Below are positions 23,235-35,231 of a stretch of 64,000 nucleotides of DNA, piece after piece. A program made the translations under genes and the position numbers. The notes under the pieces were generated by a model that saw nothing but the letters and a program-made list of their open reading frames with translations, was not told the DNA's origin and did no database searches. This stretch comes from Trebouxia sp. TZW2008 (taxonomy: Eukaryota; Chlorophyta; Trebouxiophyceae; Trebouxiales; Trebouxiaceae). Location: NCBI GenBank assembly GCA_002118135.1, contig BDIU01000202.1, forward strand, positions 62,001 through 126,000, written 5' to 3'. Positions within the stretch are counted from its first letter, which is position 1; each line of letters opens with the position of its first letter.

Positions 23235-25970
23235 TTACAACATTAGCTTTTGCTGCTTCCACTTGCTTGACTTGTGACTCTTGGCAATTGCATCACTGTA
23301 TTTTTTCCAAACTTTTTTGACCCCACTACTCAAGCCCATCTCAGAGACTTGTGCTCCGTTCACCCATTGCAATTGAGGGGCCCCAGGTGTGTCTGGAGGT
23401 GTAGGACCCTGCAGCCATCATAATGTTAAACACTCACATGACTTCCTTGATTTTAGTAGAAAGCTTGAGGCCCATGATTGCGAACAACTCAACACAGGAG
23501 GCTGAGATGCAGCTGACATACCTGTAACACAAGCAACTGCACATGCATGGTCTGCTGGATGTGTGAGAAGGTATGGGCCAGAAATCCCAAAGGTACTCGC
23601 TTAATCAGCTGTAAACTGCCCAAGCTTTGCAGAGATGGAAGGTCCTGCCATCCTGCCAAACATCTGTCAACAGCTGCCGGTTGCACATCCTTGTCATCAG
23701 CAGCAGCATCTTGTACTATGCAGCTGGGGAACTCCCACAGCCCTGCACCAACATCATACACGTGTCAACGCAGTCATACACCCAGATCACAGGAAGCAAT
23801 GTTTAAAAGCACATGCAAAGTGCTTTGCCTCATTGATGTCTTGATTGGAGTCTGACATTGACTGTGAAATGGCAGCAGAGCAAGGTACCTGCAAGGAGAC
23901 CCTTCTCAGGCCGCTGCACAAGCATAAACTGACTGTCTGCAGCTGCTTGCGTACTCTTGTCAGGAGCCAACAGCTGTACTACGGTGACTGCTACACACTC
24001 CTCTCGCCTTGGGACCTTGCTGGTCTGTCAAACAACAAACGCCTCAATGTCATAGCTTTACAAACGACATGACAGCATTGAAGACAGCAAGCCAGAAGCA
24101 GCCAAGCATAAGTCGCTGACCTTGCTTGGGTACTGGGTGACCAGCGGTGCCTCAATATCAGTGGGTTGCCCTCCTTGAAACACATACTCTTGCAGATCAC
24201 CATATGCTTGGCAATGCATCCTGATGGGGCACAGGGTGCAAGCTGGAGGTTGGTGCACTGTGCATACGCATGCACCAAGCTCCATCATAGCCTGCAGCAG
24301 GCCTTTACAAGTGAGTACAGGTTTGTGCTGTTGAAACTATCAACAAGATCTTGACACAGTATGACATGTGACAACACTTGACAAAACACTCAATGGGTGG
24401 ACACGCAGTTGAGCTGAATGCTTGACAGAGAGTGCCCTAATGCAGAAACGTCCAGAGCGTGAAGTGTGGTGCACAAGACATGCACAAGCATGCCTTGGCA
24501 GCTACCTGATTGAAACAGCCAGGTCTGTTTGGATCAACTAGACAGTCTGCCAACTGTGCATTCAACTTGATCATGGAGCTGCTTTTCTGATCTGCGCTCA
24601 GCTTGCGCAGCCTGGCCAGGACCCTGACAACATTTGCATCAACAACTGCTACACGCTGTAGGCCAGCAATGGACGCAATGGCACTGCCTGTGTAAGGGCC
24701 TATGCCTGCAGCAGCATGGCAGAAGCTGACATTGATAGTTTTCAGATGCAATGGGTTCCAGCGTTTCATGCTATGCTTTTGACCTGCTGCTGCTGCACAA
24801 GTTGACAACACTTCTGTTGTGGTGGAGGTGCAACTTGCATTTTGCAGCATGCAAGAAGGGCAAAGGGGCACAAGATTTTATTGCAGGGCAGCCACAGCAG
24901 TCAAGACGGCAGGTATGTGCATGAAAAGGCAGCAGCCCGTGCATGTGAGCACGAATCAACAGTTGCTTTACCTGGAATCTTCTGCAACTCATGGGCGGTT
25001 AGAGGCATCTGCCCAGACAACTCAGACTGGATGTGCTGAGCTCCGGCAAGCAGCAGCCTTGCTCGCCTGTAGTAACCCAAACCAGCCCACATGTCATTCA
25101 CCTCATCTTGTGTGGCTGCTGCAAGGTCCTGCGCTGTGCATATCAAAAGCATTTTCACTGATTGGAGACTGGTTGAAGACAGTTGCTTGCTCCTGTACAT
25201 ACTTAGCTGGGGCCCCTGAGCCTGCTGATCAAATCATCATTCTCCATGCAATTTGCATTGAGATCAAGAGCAGGGCGCAAGGCCAACGACTACATAGTCT
25301 TAGGCATGCAAAAGGGAATGCAACATTGCAAGTCTGACCTGCAATGTTGGCCACTTGGCTATCCAGCGTGAAAAGTACTCTGCCACTCTAGGGACTTGTG
25401 TCTGCTGAGACATCACCTCACACACCCATACGTAGTACGCAAACTGCTGCTGCGGCATGTCTAGGTCAGCACATTTATACTTGTCTTCAGCTGTTGGCTG
25501 TTTTGTTGAGTGTGCATTGCGTCTCCATGGCAGTGTGCGATGATGCTCATCATACCAAGCTAGCAAGTTTTGCCTGATCTGCAGCAAGCAGGAGCCTGTG
25601 CAAGCTCAATTGCAACTTCGTTGATAGCAACCAGGCACTTTGTAAGTCTGCAACCGGCCAAGCTGATGCACGTCAAGTGCAGATGCCTGCCATTTGCTCA
25701 GCCTTTGCTCACTTGCTGGACCTCATCTCGAGCGATGTTTGCAGTGCCTTCGATGTCTGTGCCCTCGTGAATGCTGGCTTCGGGTTGACTTAGCTGCTCT
25801 GACTGTTCAAGATTTTTGAGTGAACCTTTTTGTATGGGCGCCGGGCCTGTCCTAGCGCGTTTCGAAGGCCTCTGCGAAGGCCTGCCAGCTTGCATGACAG
25901 CTACTTCTTCAAGCGGCAAAACTGCAAGCGTCAGGCGTTGTCGCCTGTACTTGATCACACTCAAATGCAA
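23235..25970 (-). CDS. MUTYH: Adenine DNA glycosylase MutY/MUTYH
   Basis: Removes adenine mispaired with 8-oxoguanine. The N-terminal exon has a basic stretch (RPSKRARTG), a possible nuclear signal. It is followed by [16 protein letters not shown] and [13 protein letters not shown] with the catalytic Glu (about 25587-25339), [14 protein letters not shown] (about 25127-24970), and [14 protein letters not shown] with the helix-hairpin-helix and [13 protein letters not shown] with the catalytic Asp (about 24712-24512). The FeS cluster segment reads [18 protein letters not shown] (about 24245-24192). The C-terminal Nudix-like 8-oxoG domain has [38 protein letters not shown] and [14 protein letters not shown] (last exon to 23235). 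The first FeS spacing is Cys-X7-Cys rather than the usual X6. An alternative start is at about 25895. It is divergent from the CDPK, 225 bp between start codons. Confidence 0.95.
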
Positions 25971-26195
25971 GGTGGCCAGTCCGTACTGCGTGTGGGCGAT
26001 ATAAATGCTGATCGGGTCAACCGCAACAGGGCTAAAAATGCGGCGGCCGCAACTCAGATCACTTCATCTTCACGCTCTGTGCAAAACAACGAGTTTTGAC
26101 ACATGCATTAAGCTCTGAAGCGGCTCGACTTTGCAACTTCTCTTGCAGCTCAGGGCTGACTAAGCATCTGACTGTGCAGATGTGCAGGTACGTGT

Positions 26196-29100
26196 ATGTC
26201 GCGCAAATATGCGCACCTGCAGACAACGACGCCTGCTAGAAGCATGAGCAACGCTACCGTGCGAGGCAATTCTTTGTATGCTGCTCGAGTGTCGGCGTTA
26301 GCTCTGAGCAACCCTCGCGGCTACGGCAGAGTTCCGCAGTCAAAGGTCAATAGAGCATATTGTGTAGCAACTTGCAGAGACACAGTCGCAGCCGCTCTGT
26401 CTTTCGCTGAGCATCGCGAAAGTCAGAGTCCGCAGCAGCAAGCCGTCTGCGATCGAGCGAGTGGCACTCCGTCCCCAAATTTTGGGTACCCACGTCACTT
26501 TCACGGTCGATACAATGTGGGGGAACAGCTTGGGTCCGGGGGCTATGCAAGTGTCTTCCTTGTTACTGATAAACAATCGTCAAAGACCCTGGCATGCAAG
26601 AGCATATCAAAGTCAATGCAAGCCGGTGCCTCTTCAAGTAAAGAGGCAGAGCATATCGAGGCGATCAAGCGGGAGATTTTGGTGCTGAAGCGTCTCAGGG
26701 GTAGCTTAAACGTTGCTTGCCTTGAGGAGGTTTACGAGGACGACACGCATGTTCACTTGCTGATGGAATATTGCAAGGGCGGTGAGCTTGTCCACAGAAT
26801 AGGGGACAGGCACTACAGTGAACGAACGGTATGCCTCAATTTGGCAACTCTGGCAAAGCAAAGTCGTAACGCTGGTCCCACTTGTGTATCACCTGAAGCC
26901 ACAATGTTGTTGCAGGTGGCCAGTTACATGCGAGCTGTCCTTCGCACCCTGTACCAATGCCACTCCAACCACATACTGCACAGGGATGTGAAACCAGGTA
27001 AGACATGGCCTCAAAGTCTGCGGATAATTTCCACCTTACATTCACAGCAAATGTGACAATGTCACTGTTGATTCATGCAGGCAACTTCATGCTTGTCAAT
27101 GACCATGACAAAGCGCCATTGAAAGCGATAGATTTTGGCCTTGCTGCAACATTCACTTCAGCCAATGAGCCAAGATCTGATCTGGGCTTAGAAGGCACCG
27201 CATGGTAAGTGACACACAAGCACAGTCCACCTTGCATTTCTTGACACTACATCAGATCCGTGCATACAGTAGCAGCAGAATACAGAGTATGGCGTTGATG
27301 TGGCAGCCTCCCATACAGGTACATGGCTCCTGAATGTCTGAGCTCTGAGGTACTGCCAGCCTCAGATGTGTGGAGCGCTGGTGTTATGGCATTTCAGCTG
27401 CTCACTGGCCAATTCCCCTTTGATGACAAGCAGAATCCCTTCAGGCCCTCTGTTTCCAAGATATGGTGAGCCTGTCATGCTCCCATCGTCGTTCAAATGA
27501 GTTCTCCACCAGATGCATCTCATTGAGCAAGCAGTGCTTCAGTTGATCAAGTCACATGCATTGGCTGTCTTGCTGTGATTTTGCGCTCGACTGCCCATCA
27601 CAGCTATTGTTGACGATTGATGTGACACTACAAGCTGCACTCAGCACGTGCTTGCTCTCAGGCTTGCGTCTAACCCTGGAACGAGATGATGAAGTTATTT
27701 ACTGCAGGCATTCCATCCTGACAAGCAGGCTGGATTTCAACAAACGCTGTTGGGATGGCATCAGCGACGGTGCAAAGGATTTTGTGCGGAGCTTGCTAGA
27801 GCGTGATCCCACCAAGAGGCCTACTGCAAAGCAGGCTCTCTGGCATCCCTGGCTGAGGGGTGATGTTGCGGAGCGCTCACTGGGACGGCCCTTGCAGCTA
27901 TCAGCTGTGCAGCGCATACAGGTCGGCCTACTGCCATTCTGTGTCATATACTGTCATATATGACAGCATATAGTGAGGACATGCTTTTCATAATAAATGT
28001 GATCTGCTGTCTTGTTGACCTGTTTCTTTGTCTCAGTTCAGCTAGGCTCGGCAAATGGCAATGTCAGCTAAGTTTTGCCATTGTGCAATGCCAGCTATTC
28101 TCTGCTATTGTGCAATGCCAGCTAGTCTTTACCAGTGTCTGATGTCAGCTTATCTTTGCCATAGTGTGATGTCAGCTAGTCTTTGCGGGTGCAATAATCA
28201 ACCTTTGTGCTTGTGCAGCGTTTTGCGGCCAGCAGCCTCTTCAAGCGCACCATTTACCAGCACATTGCTGAAGACATGCTTGCGGTAGACCCTGCAGTCA
28301 AGTCAGCCATGTCATGCCCAATTGACAGCCAAGCCAGACCATTGGTCATCAGCACAACAGACTCACCGCTGCAAAGCCTGCTGCAGAGTCTTGAGTTTGA
28401 TGATGACGACAATATCATTGACAGACAGAAGGTGTCAGATGGATTGCAGCGTCTTGGTAAGCATGCATGCTAATGGTCTGCGTGCTTCTGCCGTTGGAAT
28501 GCAAAGATTATGCTTGTGTCGCAGCAACTGGGCAGTAGGCCAAAACCGCTACATACCTAGCTGGGCCTGCTGAGCCTGTCCAGCATGGGCTTCTGATAAA
28601 GAGCTGTGCTGGCATGAATGAAATGAACTGAGTGAATAAATTGGGCAGTAGCTCTTGATGGTGCATGGTGCTTGTAGGCTAGCTCTAAATGTGGTGGTGT
28701 GAAGCAGGCGCTTTGCAATTAGAGCACCGACTGTTGCCATTCAAGGACCTTTTTTGTGTTGTGCAGGTTACAAGCTGAACCATGCAGAAATGCAGCAGCT
28801 GCTGGACCAAATTGATACTGCGCACACGGGTCAGCTCGCAAAAAGCCAAATAGCAGCAAGTCAGATTGATTGGCAGGCAGTGCAGCAGAGGAATGCTGAT
28901 CAATGGCTGGCATCTGTGCACAAGGTGTTCAAGAGCTTTGACACTGATGCAGATGGCGTCATTGCACCTGACCAGATTGTGGACTGCCTTCGCACAAAAT
29001 TGCCCTCATCAGAGGTATGCTGGTCAATATTTCCATAGACTATTACATTGCCTTTTGTATGTGGCCATTTCAGCACTAAAGTTGATGCGTCATAATGAAG

Positions 29101-29474
29101 CTGGGTTTGCATGCATCGCTCACAACAGACATCAGCACTGTTCAGTACTTCCAGCATTGTCCTTGCAGCACAAGTCATCAATAATTTCTTGTGCATTTGA
29201 TAACATGCTATGTCTGCTGCAGGTCTCAGCTGCTGTTGAGCAAGCAATGCAAGAAGCACAGAAGCGGGAGCAGAGCATGCATGAAGGTTTGACCTTTGAC
29301 AGTTTTCTCAGAATGCTGCGCAGCAACAGTTCAGACAGTCTTGAGCAGTTTGATGACAGAATGAGTGGTGGAGGATCCTGGCATGGTTCCAGCTCCTCAC
29401 GAGAAGGCAGTGTTAGGTGTGGTGACATGTATAGAGAGTCCTCACATCTGGACACCATCTCAGAGGTGTGCTAG
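26196..29474 (+). CDS. Calcium-dependent protein kinase (CDPK)
   Basis: Ser/Thr kinase fused to a Ca-binding regulatory domain. Exons: 26196-26828, 26916-26997, 27081-27204, 27319-27465, 27707-27921, 28219-28456, 28767-29014 and 29223 onward. Kinase motifs: GSGGYASVF, catalytic Lys in ACKSISK, HRDVKPGN (split by an intron), DFGLA and YMAPE. After the kinase come a CDPK-type junction and EF-hand-like units (GYKLNHAEMQQLLDQIDTAH, then FKSFDTDADGVIAPDQIVD). The visible loop DTDADGVIAPDQ has Gln at position 12 instead of Glu, and the earlier loop is degenerate, so Ca affinity may be reduced. The N-terminus lacks the usual MGxxC acylation motif. The Ser-rich tail ends at TAG 29472-29474 unless the donor-like gag/gtgtgc at 29465 is used, which would add the exons near 30.2 kb. 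Confidence 0.93.
28051..28192 (+). repeat. Degenerate tandem repeat of about 30 bp in a CDPK intron
   Basis: About five copies of a unit with the core atg(t/c)cagcta followed by tctttgccattgtg occur in the intron between exons ending at 27921 and starting at 28219. No coding potential is needed to explain it. Confidence 0.65.
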
Positions 29475-30229
29475 CCCAAGCACTGTAGGGCGCATGGATA
29501 TGGACGGATACTGATTTACAATTGTTCTTACGCTGAGGGTGATGAGATAGCCAGCCCATGATTGCCATGTTCACATGGCATATGGCTGTTCTAGTGTAGA
29601 AAGGCATCTGGCTGTTCTAACATATTTGCATGACGTTTAGCAACGTATGATGCAGTCTCTAACAGTAGTGGCAACCACCTATGTCAGCTGAGGTTGTGTA
29701 AGGTGCTTAGTCGGCCGAAAGTGCACGCTTATTGCCCATTGAAAACCCTCACCACGACACAGAGTGAATGTTGTAGCAAGACATGCAATGCATATGAAGT
29801 ACTGACTTTTCAAATGGTGTTTGTGAAATGTTGCTTGCTTTGTAATGCCCCATTTCTGCCTTGTTTGGCTGCTGGCTTTCATGCAGGCGTTCGATCAATG
29901 CAGTTTCAAAGAATTGCTGCACAAGTTGATGTGCTGTCTTGCAGGGTGGCTCACGTGCAAAAGTTGTCCATACTAGTGATGTTTGGGCTGTGGGCATGCT
30001 GCACATTGCTTGCTAGTGATGATATTGTGCCAGGCCCAAAATGTCAGAGGAGTTATCGATTACATGTGGTCTCAGCAGCAGGGCGCATCGGAAGCAGCCT
30101 TGATAAACGTCCGCCCTATAATTTGTATATGAAGAAGAAGCAAAATTCAGTCTTTCGTCCAAACAAAAAGCATCCTCATCCGGTTTCAGTTCAGCGCTGT
30201 ATGCAGCTCAAGATTGCGTTGCGGACCAC

Positions 30230-31000
30230 AGTCTGATCTAGAGAAGCAAAGTCAGGGACTGCGGAGCACCCGGCGCTCTTTTGACAATCGCTCGGTCCGG
30301 GATAGTCAGGTGAGTTTGAGGCGGGATTCTCTTGTCATACTGGTCAACCGTGAGCATAGCGCGGGGCCAGCCCTTTCCTTGCATGCGGCCAGCTCGTGGC
30401 AGCAAGATGTACATACTGATCAACAATCGCAAGCCTGAGCAGCCTTGGCCTCAAGCGTGCGAAAGCTGATGACCAAGTTCAAACTCAATCAGCTGATTGA
30501 CATATGTTAGTGGTCAAAGTGCCAGTACTCAGCGTCTCATATTTCGATGTGCTTCTGGATGCATGCCGACACAGCTTTCAGAGTGTGATGCCATTGGAAA
30601 TTACACAGTCAGCTGTCCTGCCTGTTGTTTACTACCAGAACAGGGCAACAGAGGCAGAGCTTTCAGCATGCAGCTTGCATGTCTTGTTGCCTATCCAACA
30701 ATTGTTCCCCTCTGCAGGACAATGGCTTCCTGCGCACCGGGCGCTACCTGCTTGAGGCCAGGCAGACTTGCATACGCCCACAGTATACGCCGCAGTACAG
30801 GCCCAAACTGTCCCAGAGGACTTTTGAAGCCGCTGCACAGCAGGTACATTTGTGACATCTGACTGCAGCCATCAATGTTCTTTGCAGACCTTTTGACAGA
30901 AAGGTCTGCTGCAGCAGGCCTTCAGCAGGTTTTCAAGCAGCTCTACAAAGAAAGCACAGAACGGCGCGACAGATACTCACACGTGCAAGTGGCGAGAAGG
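30230..31000 (+). CDS. Unassigned exons, Arg/Ser/Gln-rich
   Basis: Two phase-0 exons join well. About 30233-30309 encodes SDLEKQSQGLRSTRRSFDNR and ends in cag/gtgagt. 30718-30842 encodes DNGFLRTGRYLLEARQ and TPQYRPKLSQRTFEAAAQQ and ends in cag/gtacat. A third block at 30869-31002 reads LQQVFKQLYKESTERRDRY in one frame, but its splice link is unclear. Both firm exons are polar and look disordered or helical. They could form the C-terminal tail of the CDPK (its last exon also ends in phase 0), an N-terminal extension of the transporter, or a separate gene. No domain was recognised. Confidence 0.4.
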
Positions 31001-31002
31001 AT

Positions 31003-34000
31003 GTGAAGTTTGCCATTGGCAAACCTGAGGATCACCCAGGAACAGAAGGACAGAGCACTTCTAGTGACTCTCAGGTACCTGTGCCCTTGCCTGTTTGTGT
31101 TTTTGAATTGGACGGGCTTGCAAGGCTACTGTCAATTCATTCAACAATTCAGTATGTGCTTACAGGCTCCTGCCACATCAAGCTCAGGGCAGCAGCAATC
31201 ACTGCAGGACCTGCCATCATACCCTGAAGACTTTGTACGGCGCAGGCTGATTGTTTTCATTGGCATTGTCATTGGGTAGGGACTAATTGTACACTGTTGT
31301 CAACCATCTGCAGCGTCGCAGACTGCACTGCTTTGACGCTTTCAGCACAACAAGCAGTGAACAGCCTGCTTAATTCACAAGTGCGTGCTGTCTGCAGGTA
31401 TGCTTGCTATTACCTGACACGTAACAGCTTGACATACACAGCACCTGTCATGACTGCGGATCCAGCTTTGAAAATGGACATCACCCAAGTGGGCACCATG
31501 ACATCTATCTTCCCCATTGCTTATGGGTTCAGCAAGTTCTTGTCTGGTGTGTTGGGAGCAAGGACCTCGCCCAGGGTCATGCTGGCTGGAGGCCTTATGG
31601 CCACTGCCGTTGTCAATATCCTGTTTGGCTTCGGCTCATCCATGGTCTGGTTCTGCAGCTTCTGGGCACTCAATGGAATTTTGCAGGTCAGATCCTTTAT
31701 CTATTTCTTCCTTGTACATCTTGCTGTTGGCCAACACCACACTGCTCATGGCGCCCACTGCACCTGCAATCAAGAGACAGATAGCTGCAATCATGGCTGG
31801 ACAATAAGATGGTCTGGACGTTCAAGTTTGTATGGTTGCATTGATAGATGTGGTGCGACACTTTGCTCATCCTCCTGCTGACGCTGCAATGGTGCATGGT
31901 GTTGGCAGGGTTTTGGTGGCCCCTGCTGTGCCCGTATCCTGACATCTTGGTTTGCAACAAAAGAGAGGGGCACATACTGGGGCATGTGGAACATTGCACA
32001 CAATCTGGGAGGTTTCGGTGCGCCAATTCTGGCAGGCAGCGCTGCACGTTCCTTGGGCTGGAAGTGGGGTAAGCCCTCCATCTTGGTTCATTACCCTTCA
32101 ATGGTGTCATTGTGCATATGACCACCATGTAGGCCAAGCTTGTCGAGTTGACCGTGCTGAAGCAGAAGCAGGTTCAACCGTTTTGGGGGGCTCTGCTTTG
32201 TGTGCTTCAGTTGATGGCAAGAAGTGTATCTGCAGTAGGGGCCAGGCAGCCAAGTTTGCGCTAGGCAGCGTTCTTGATCAGCTAATGTTTCCAACAAAGG
32301 CAACACTCAAGGGGTGTTTGATGCTGTACATACTGTTTGTGATATTGACTTTCAAGTTTACGTTTGCCTTTCGCAAACTATTGTCACTGAGCAAGTCTCC
32401 TATTCTGCAGTCGTTACAGACGTCCATGCAAGATGACTGTACAGCTTGACCTTGTTTGTTGGTCACCCCATGGGGTCTCCCAAATGATGATAATGATTGG
32501 ATGGTTGTGTGATTGTTGAAGGATTCATGCGCTGTTCATTGCAGCCACAACCAATCCATGCATAACTGTTCAGGATGAGCACAGCGTGGCTTACCGCAAA
32601 GTTAGTCTGAAAATTTGCTGACCATGCAGGAATGTGGGCGCCTGGACTTGTCGGTGTCAGCATTGGTCTGATGTTGCTCTTTGCTGTCAAGGATTCACCC
32701 GAAGCAATTGGATACCCTCCTGTAGAGATTGTCAAGGACAAGAAGGTATAGCTAGACATCTCTTCAGTGTCTTGCTGTGCTTGCATACTGATTCATGGTT
32801 TGACTTTGTGTCCACCACCAGCCTGAGACGCACTGCTGCTTCCCACCCTCAGCAAGACTGTAGCATGCGCAGCCAATGAGTAACTGGGTCAGCGGCGCAA
32901 ACTGAGCACCTGCGTATTTTGGTGCAGAAGAAGAATGCAGCAGGCGTGGAGCAGAAGGAGTCTCTGCTACAGCTTCTTGTGCAGAATGTGCTGAAGAACC
33001 CATACATCTGGGGCATGGCCTTGACATACTTCTTCATCTACGTCGTGCGACAAGGAGTCACCTCCTGGTTTGTCTTCTACCTGATGCAGGTAGGACAACT
33101 ATGAGATTGCATTGCTTATCCTGTACTTTGATGTCAGAAATTGTCTTTCTGTGAAGGAAAGCTCGTGTACTATCAGACTCAGGTATACAGCAACTTGCTT
33201 TGATGCGCATAGAGCTCAACTGTTGCGTTGTCAGTCCACAGTTGTGCCTGTGCCATGCTGGCTGCACCTCTGTCATTGTCATTGTGGTGCTGACAAGTCA
33301 GTGCTTGGCGGTGCTTTGCAGGCCAAGGGTGTGGCTGATGCTGGTAGCGCTGCGTTCCGTGTGTCTGGCATGGAGTTGGGTGGACTATTTGGCAGTCTAC
33401 TGGCAGGCCGCATCAGTGATGCTCTGATCGCAAAGAACCCCAAGGGAGGCAATGTTGGCAAGCGTGTGCAGGTAGGACAGCTCTTTGATGGTTGTGTATT
33501 GATTGTTTCTCGGCATTGCTCTGTGACAGCTTTGCTGCAGACTTTGATCAGCCCTGATTGGGCGTGTGCTCAGTCTGCAATAAGTAAGTATGCATTGCCC
33601 AAGGTTGTGACACTTGGCAGCAATGCTTTGCAGGTCGTCATTGGGTACACAGTGGGAGTAGCAGTCATGCTATCAGCCTTCTGGTCAGTCCCTGCCAGCC
33701 TGCCATGGTTGCAGTGGGCAACAGTGTTCATGATTGGGTTCTTCTTGTACGGCCCACAGATGTTGATCGGGCTGTGTGGTGCTGAGCTGGTGGGACCTGA
33801 GTCTGTCGGAGCATCAGAAGGCTTCCTTGGCTGGGTAGCCTACTTGGGTAAGTCAGTCTTCCCTTTCACAGGCTCTGGCAATGGCTCAACCAACCGATTT
33901 AGCTGCTGTAATCCATGTATTGCACGTCACTCAACCCATATGTTACAAGCTGCAATCTACAGGGCCAAGCACAGCGTGACAAACAGCAGTAGCTGGCTGA

Positions 34001-34213
34001 GCATTTGACAGCTGACTGATGACTATGCTGTTGACTACAGGTGCTGCAAATGCTGGTGTTCCTCTATCAATCATCGTCAAGAAGTATGGCTGGAACACGT
34101 ACTTCATGTCTTTGCTAGTTGCCTGTGGAATGGCCATTTTGTTGCTGGCTCCTATGGTCAACCTGAAGTCATTTGTGCAAAGAGAAGGCTCAGCCAAGCT
34201 CAAGGCTGCCTAG
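31003..34213 (+). CDS. Sugar-phosphate/phosphate antiporter, MFS OPA family (GlpT/UhpC type)
   Basis: Twelve-helix transporter exchanging an organic phosphate (glycerol-3-P or hexose-P) for phosphate. Core exons: 31166-31275, 31398-31686, 31909-32068, 32630-32745, 32928-33089, 33322-33471, 33634-33847 and 34041-34213. Family features: YACYYLTRNSLTYTAPVM in helix 1, PIAYGFSKFLSGVLGAR, SWFATKERGTYWGMWNIAHN in the helix 4-5 region, the long central loop (SPEAIGYPPVEIVKDKK), YFFIYVVRQGVTSWFVFYL, and FGSLLAGRISDALI. The exon before 31075 (FAIGKPEDHPGTEGQ) joins in phase, but no ATG was found, so the true start is upstream or unresolved. The close likeness to bacterial UhpC/GlpT fits a family often considered bacterial, possibly chlamydial, in origin in plants and algae. 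Plastid or plasma-membrane location cannot be told. Confidence 0.9.
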
Positions 34214-35231
34214 ACATCAAGTGGCGGAATTGACCAGTGGTCGCTTTCTGTCCTGACCTCATAAAGCTTTACTTCTTAGGTTAGGGCACCTGCAACAAAT
34301 GTGCATCAACAGCTTTCTGTTGCTTAGAGCAAGAGCTTTAGACTGGTGACAGCTTTTGAATTATCAAGTAGCAGCTGTGCATGTTCAAGGACAGCACGTA
34401 TCAAGCTGCACAGAGGTTGCCTTGTATTGTTGATGGCACTGACCACTCTCTACACCCACCACAGCCTGTACTCATCCTAAAAAACAATGAATGACGCATT
34501 CTGGAAGCAGTGTGTTGATGTGTAAACAATTGTTTGGTCTCATATCTTCTGAAAACCATGCATGATTTTCTCATCCGCACCTGGTCCAGCGAATGTAACG
34601 TGTGCATCAATCATGAGAGTTACCAAGATGAGATGAGCACTACAAATATACGGTTGACCTGACTTGTAGCTTGCAGGTCCATGCAGTATGCGCCATTGCT
34701 GCAGCATCATGCTGTGGGACATTTACCAAAACTCATGTGAACCCGCAGAACATGAATTGGACATACAGCATTCTGCATGACCACCGCACATGTTGCAGAC
34801 TGTCTCTTCAGGTCTCGCTGACATATACTGTCTTGCCATCCTTGTTTCAAAATGACACTGGTGATTGTACAAAAAGGACATGGCATTGCTCCACCAACTT
34901 AACATGCACATTGTGCACACACAACTAGATCTGTAAGACTCCTCACACGATAGGTGGAATGAATGCAATGAACAGTTGGACCAAAGATGTCTGGCATACA
35001 GGCAATACTGTACAGGCAGCAGAAGAGATGCAGAGACAAACGTACACTGTGCTGCACTGTGCTTTGACCTAGGCCCAATACAGCGCACAGCGATGCTGGC
35101 TGAATGTGCTTAACAGTCACGGACACATGACGTCGCCCAATGTTGTGCAAGCAATTGTGCTTGCTGTCATGCACCTTCTAATGAGCTGCATGTGCCCCAC
35201 AGGTCCAAGCCCTCCATCTTACATTGCTAAT
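34214..35231. other. Intergenic interval, transporter and SDH3 3' ends
   Basis: The two flanking genes converge here. Only short, overlapping frames without recognisable domains occur. I see no repeat, RNA gene or mobile element. Confidence 0.6.

Noticed and set aside
29694..30236. Plus-strand 180-codon frame after the CDPK
   Set aside because: No recognisable domain; its 3' part overlaps the start of better supported Arg/Ser-rich exons in another frame.
31952..32449. Plus-strand 165-codon frame in the transporter region
   Set aside because: It overlaps a confirmed transporter exon in another frame and the following intron.
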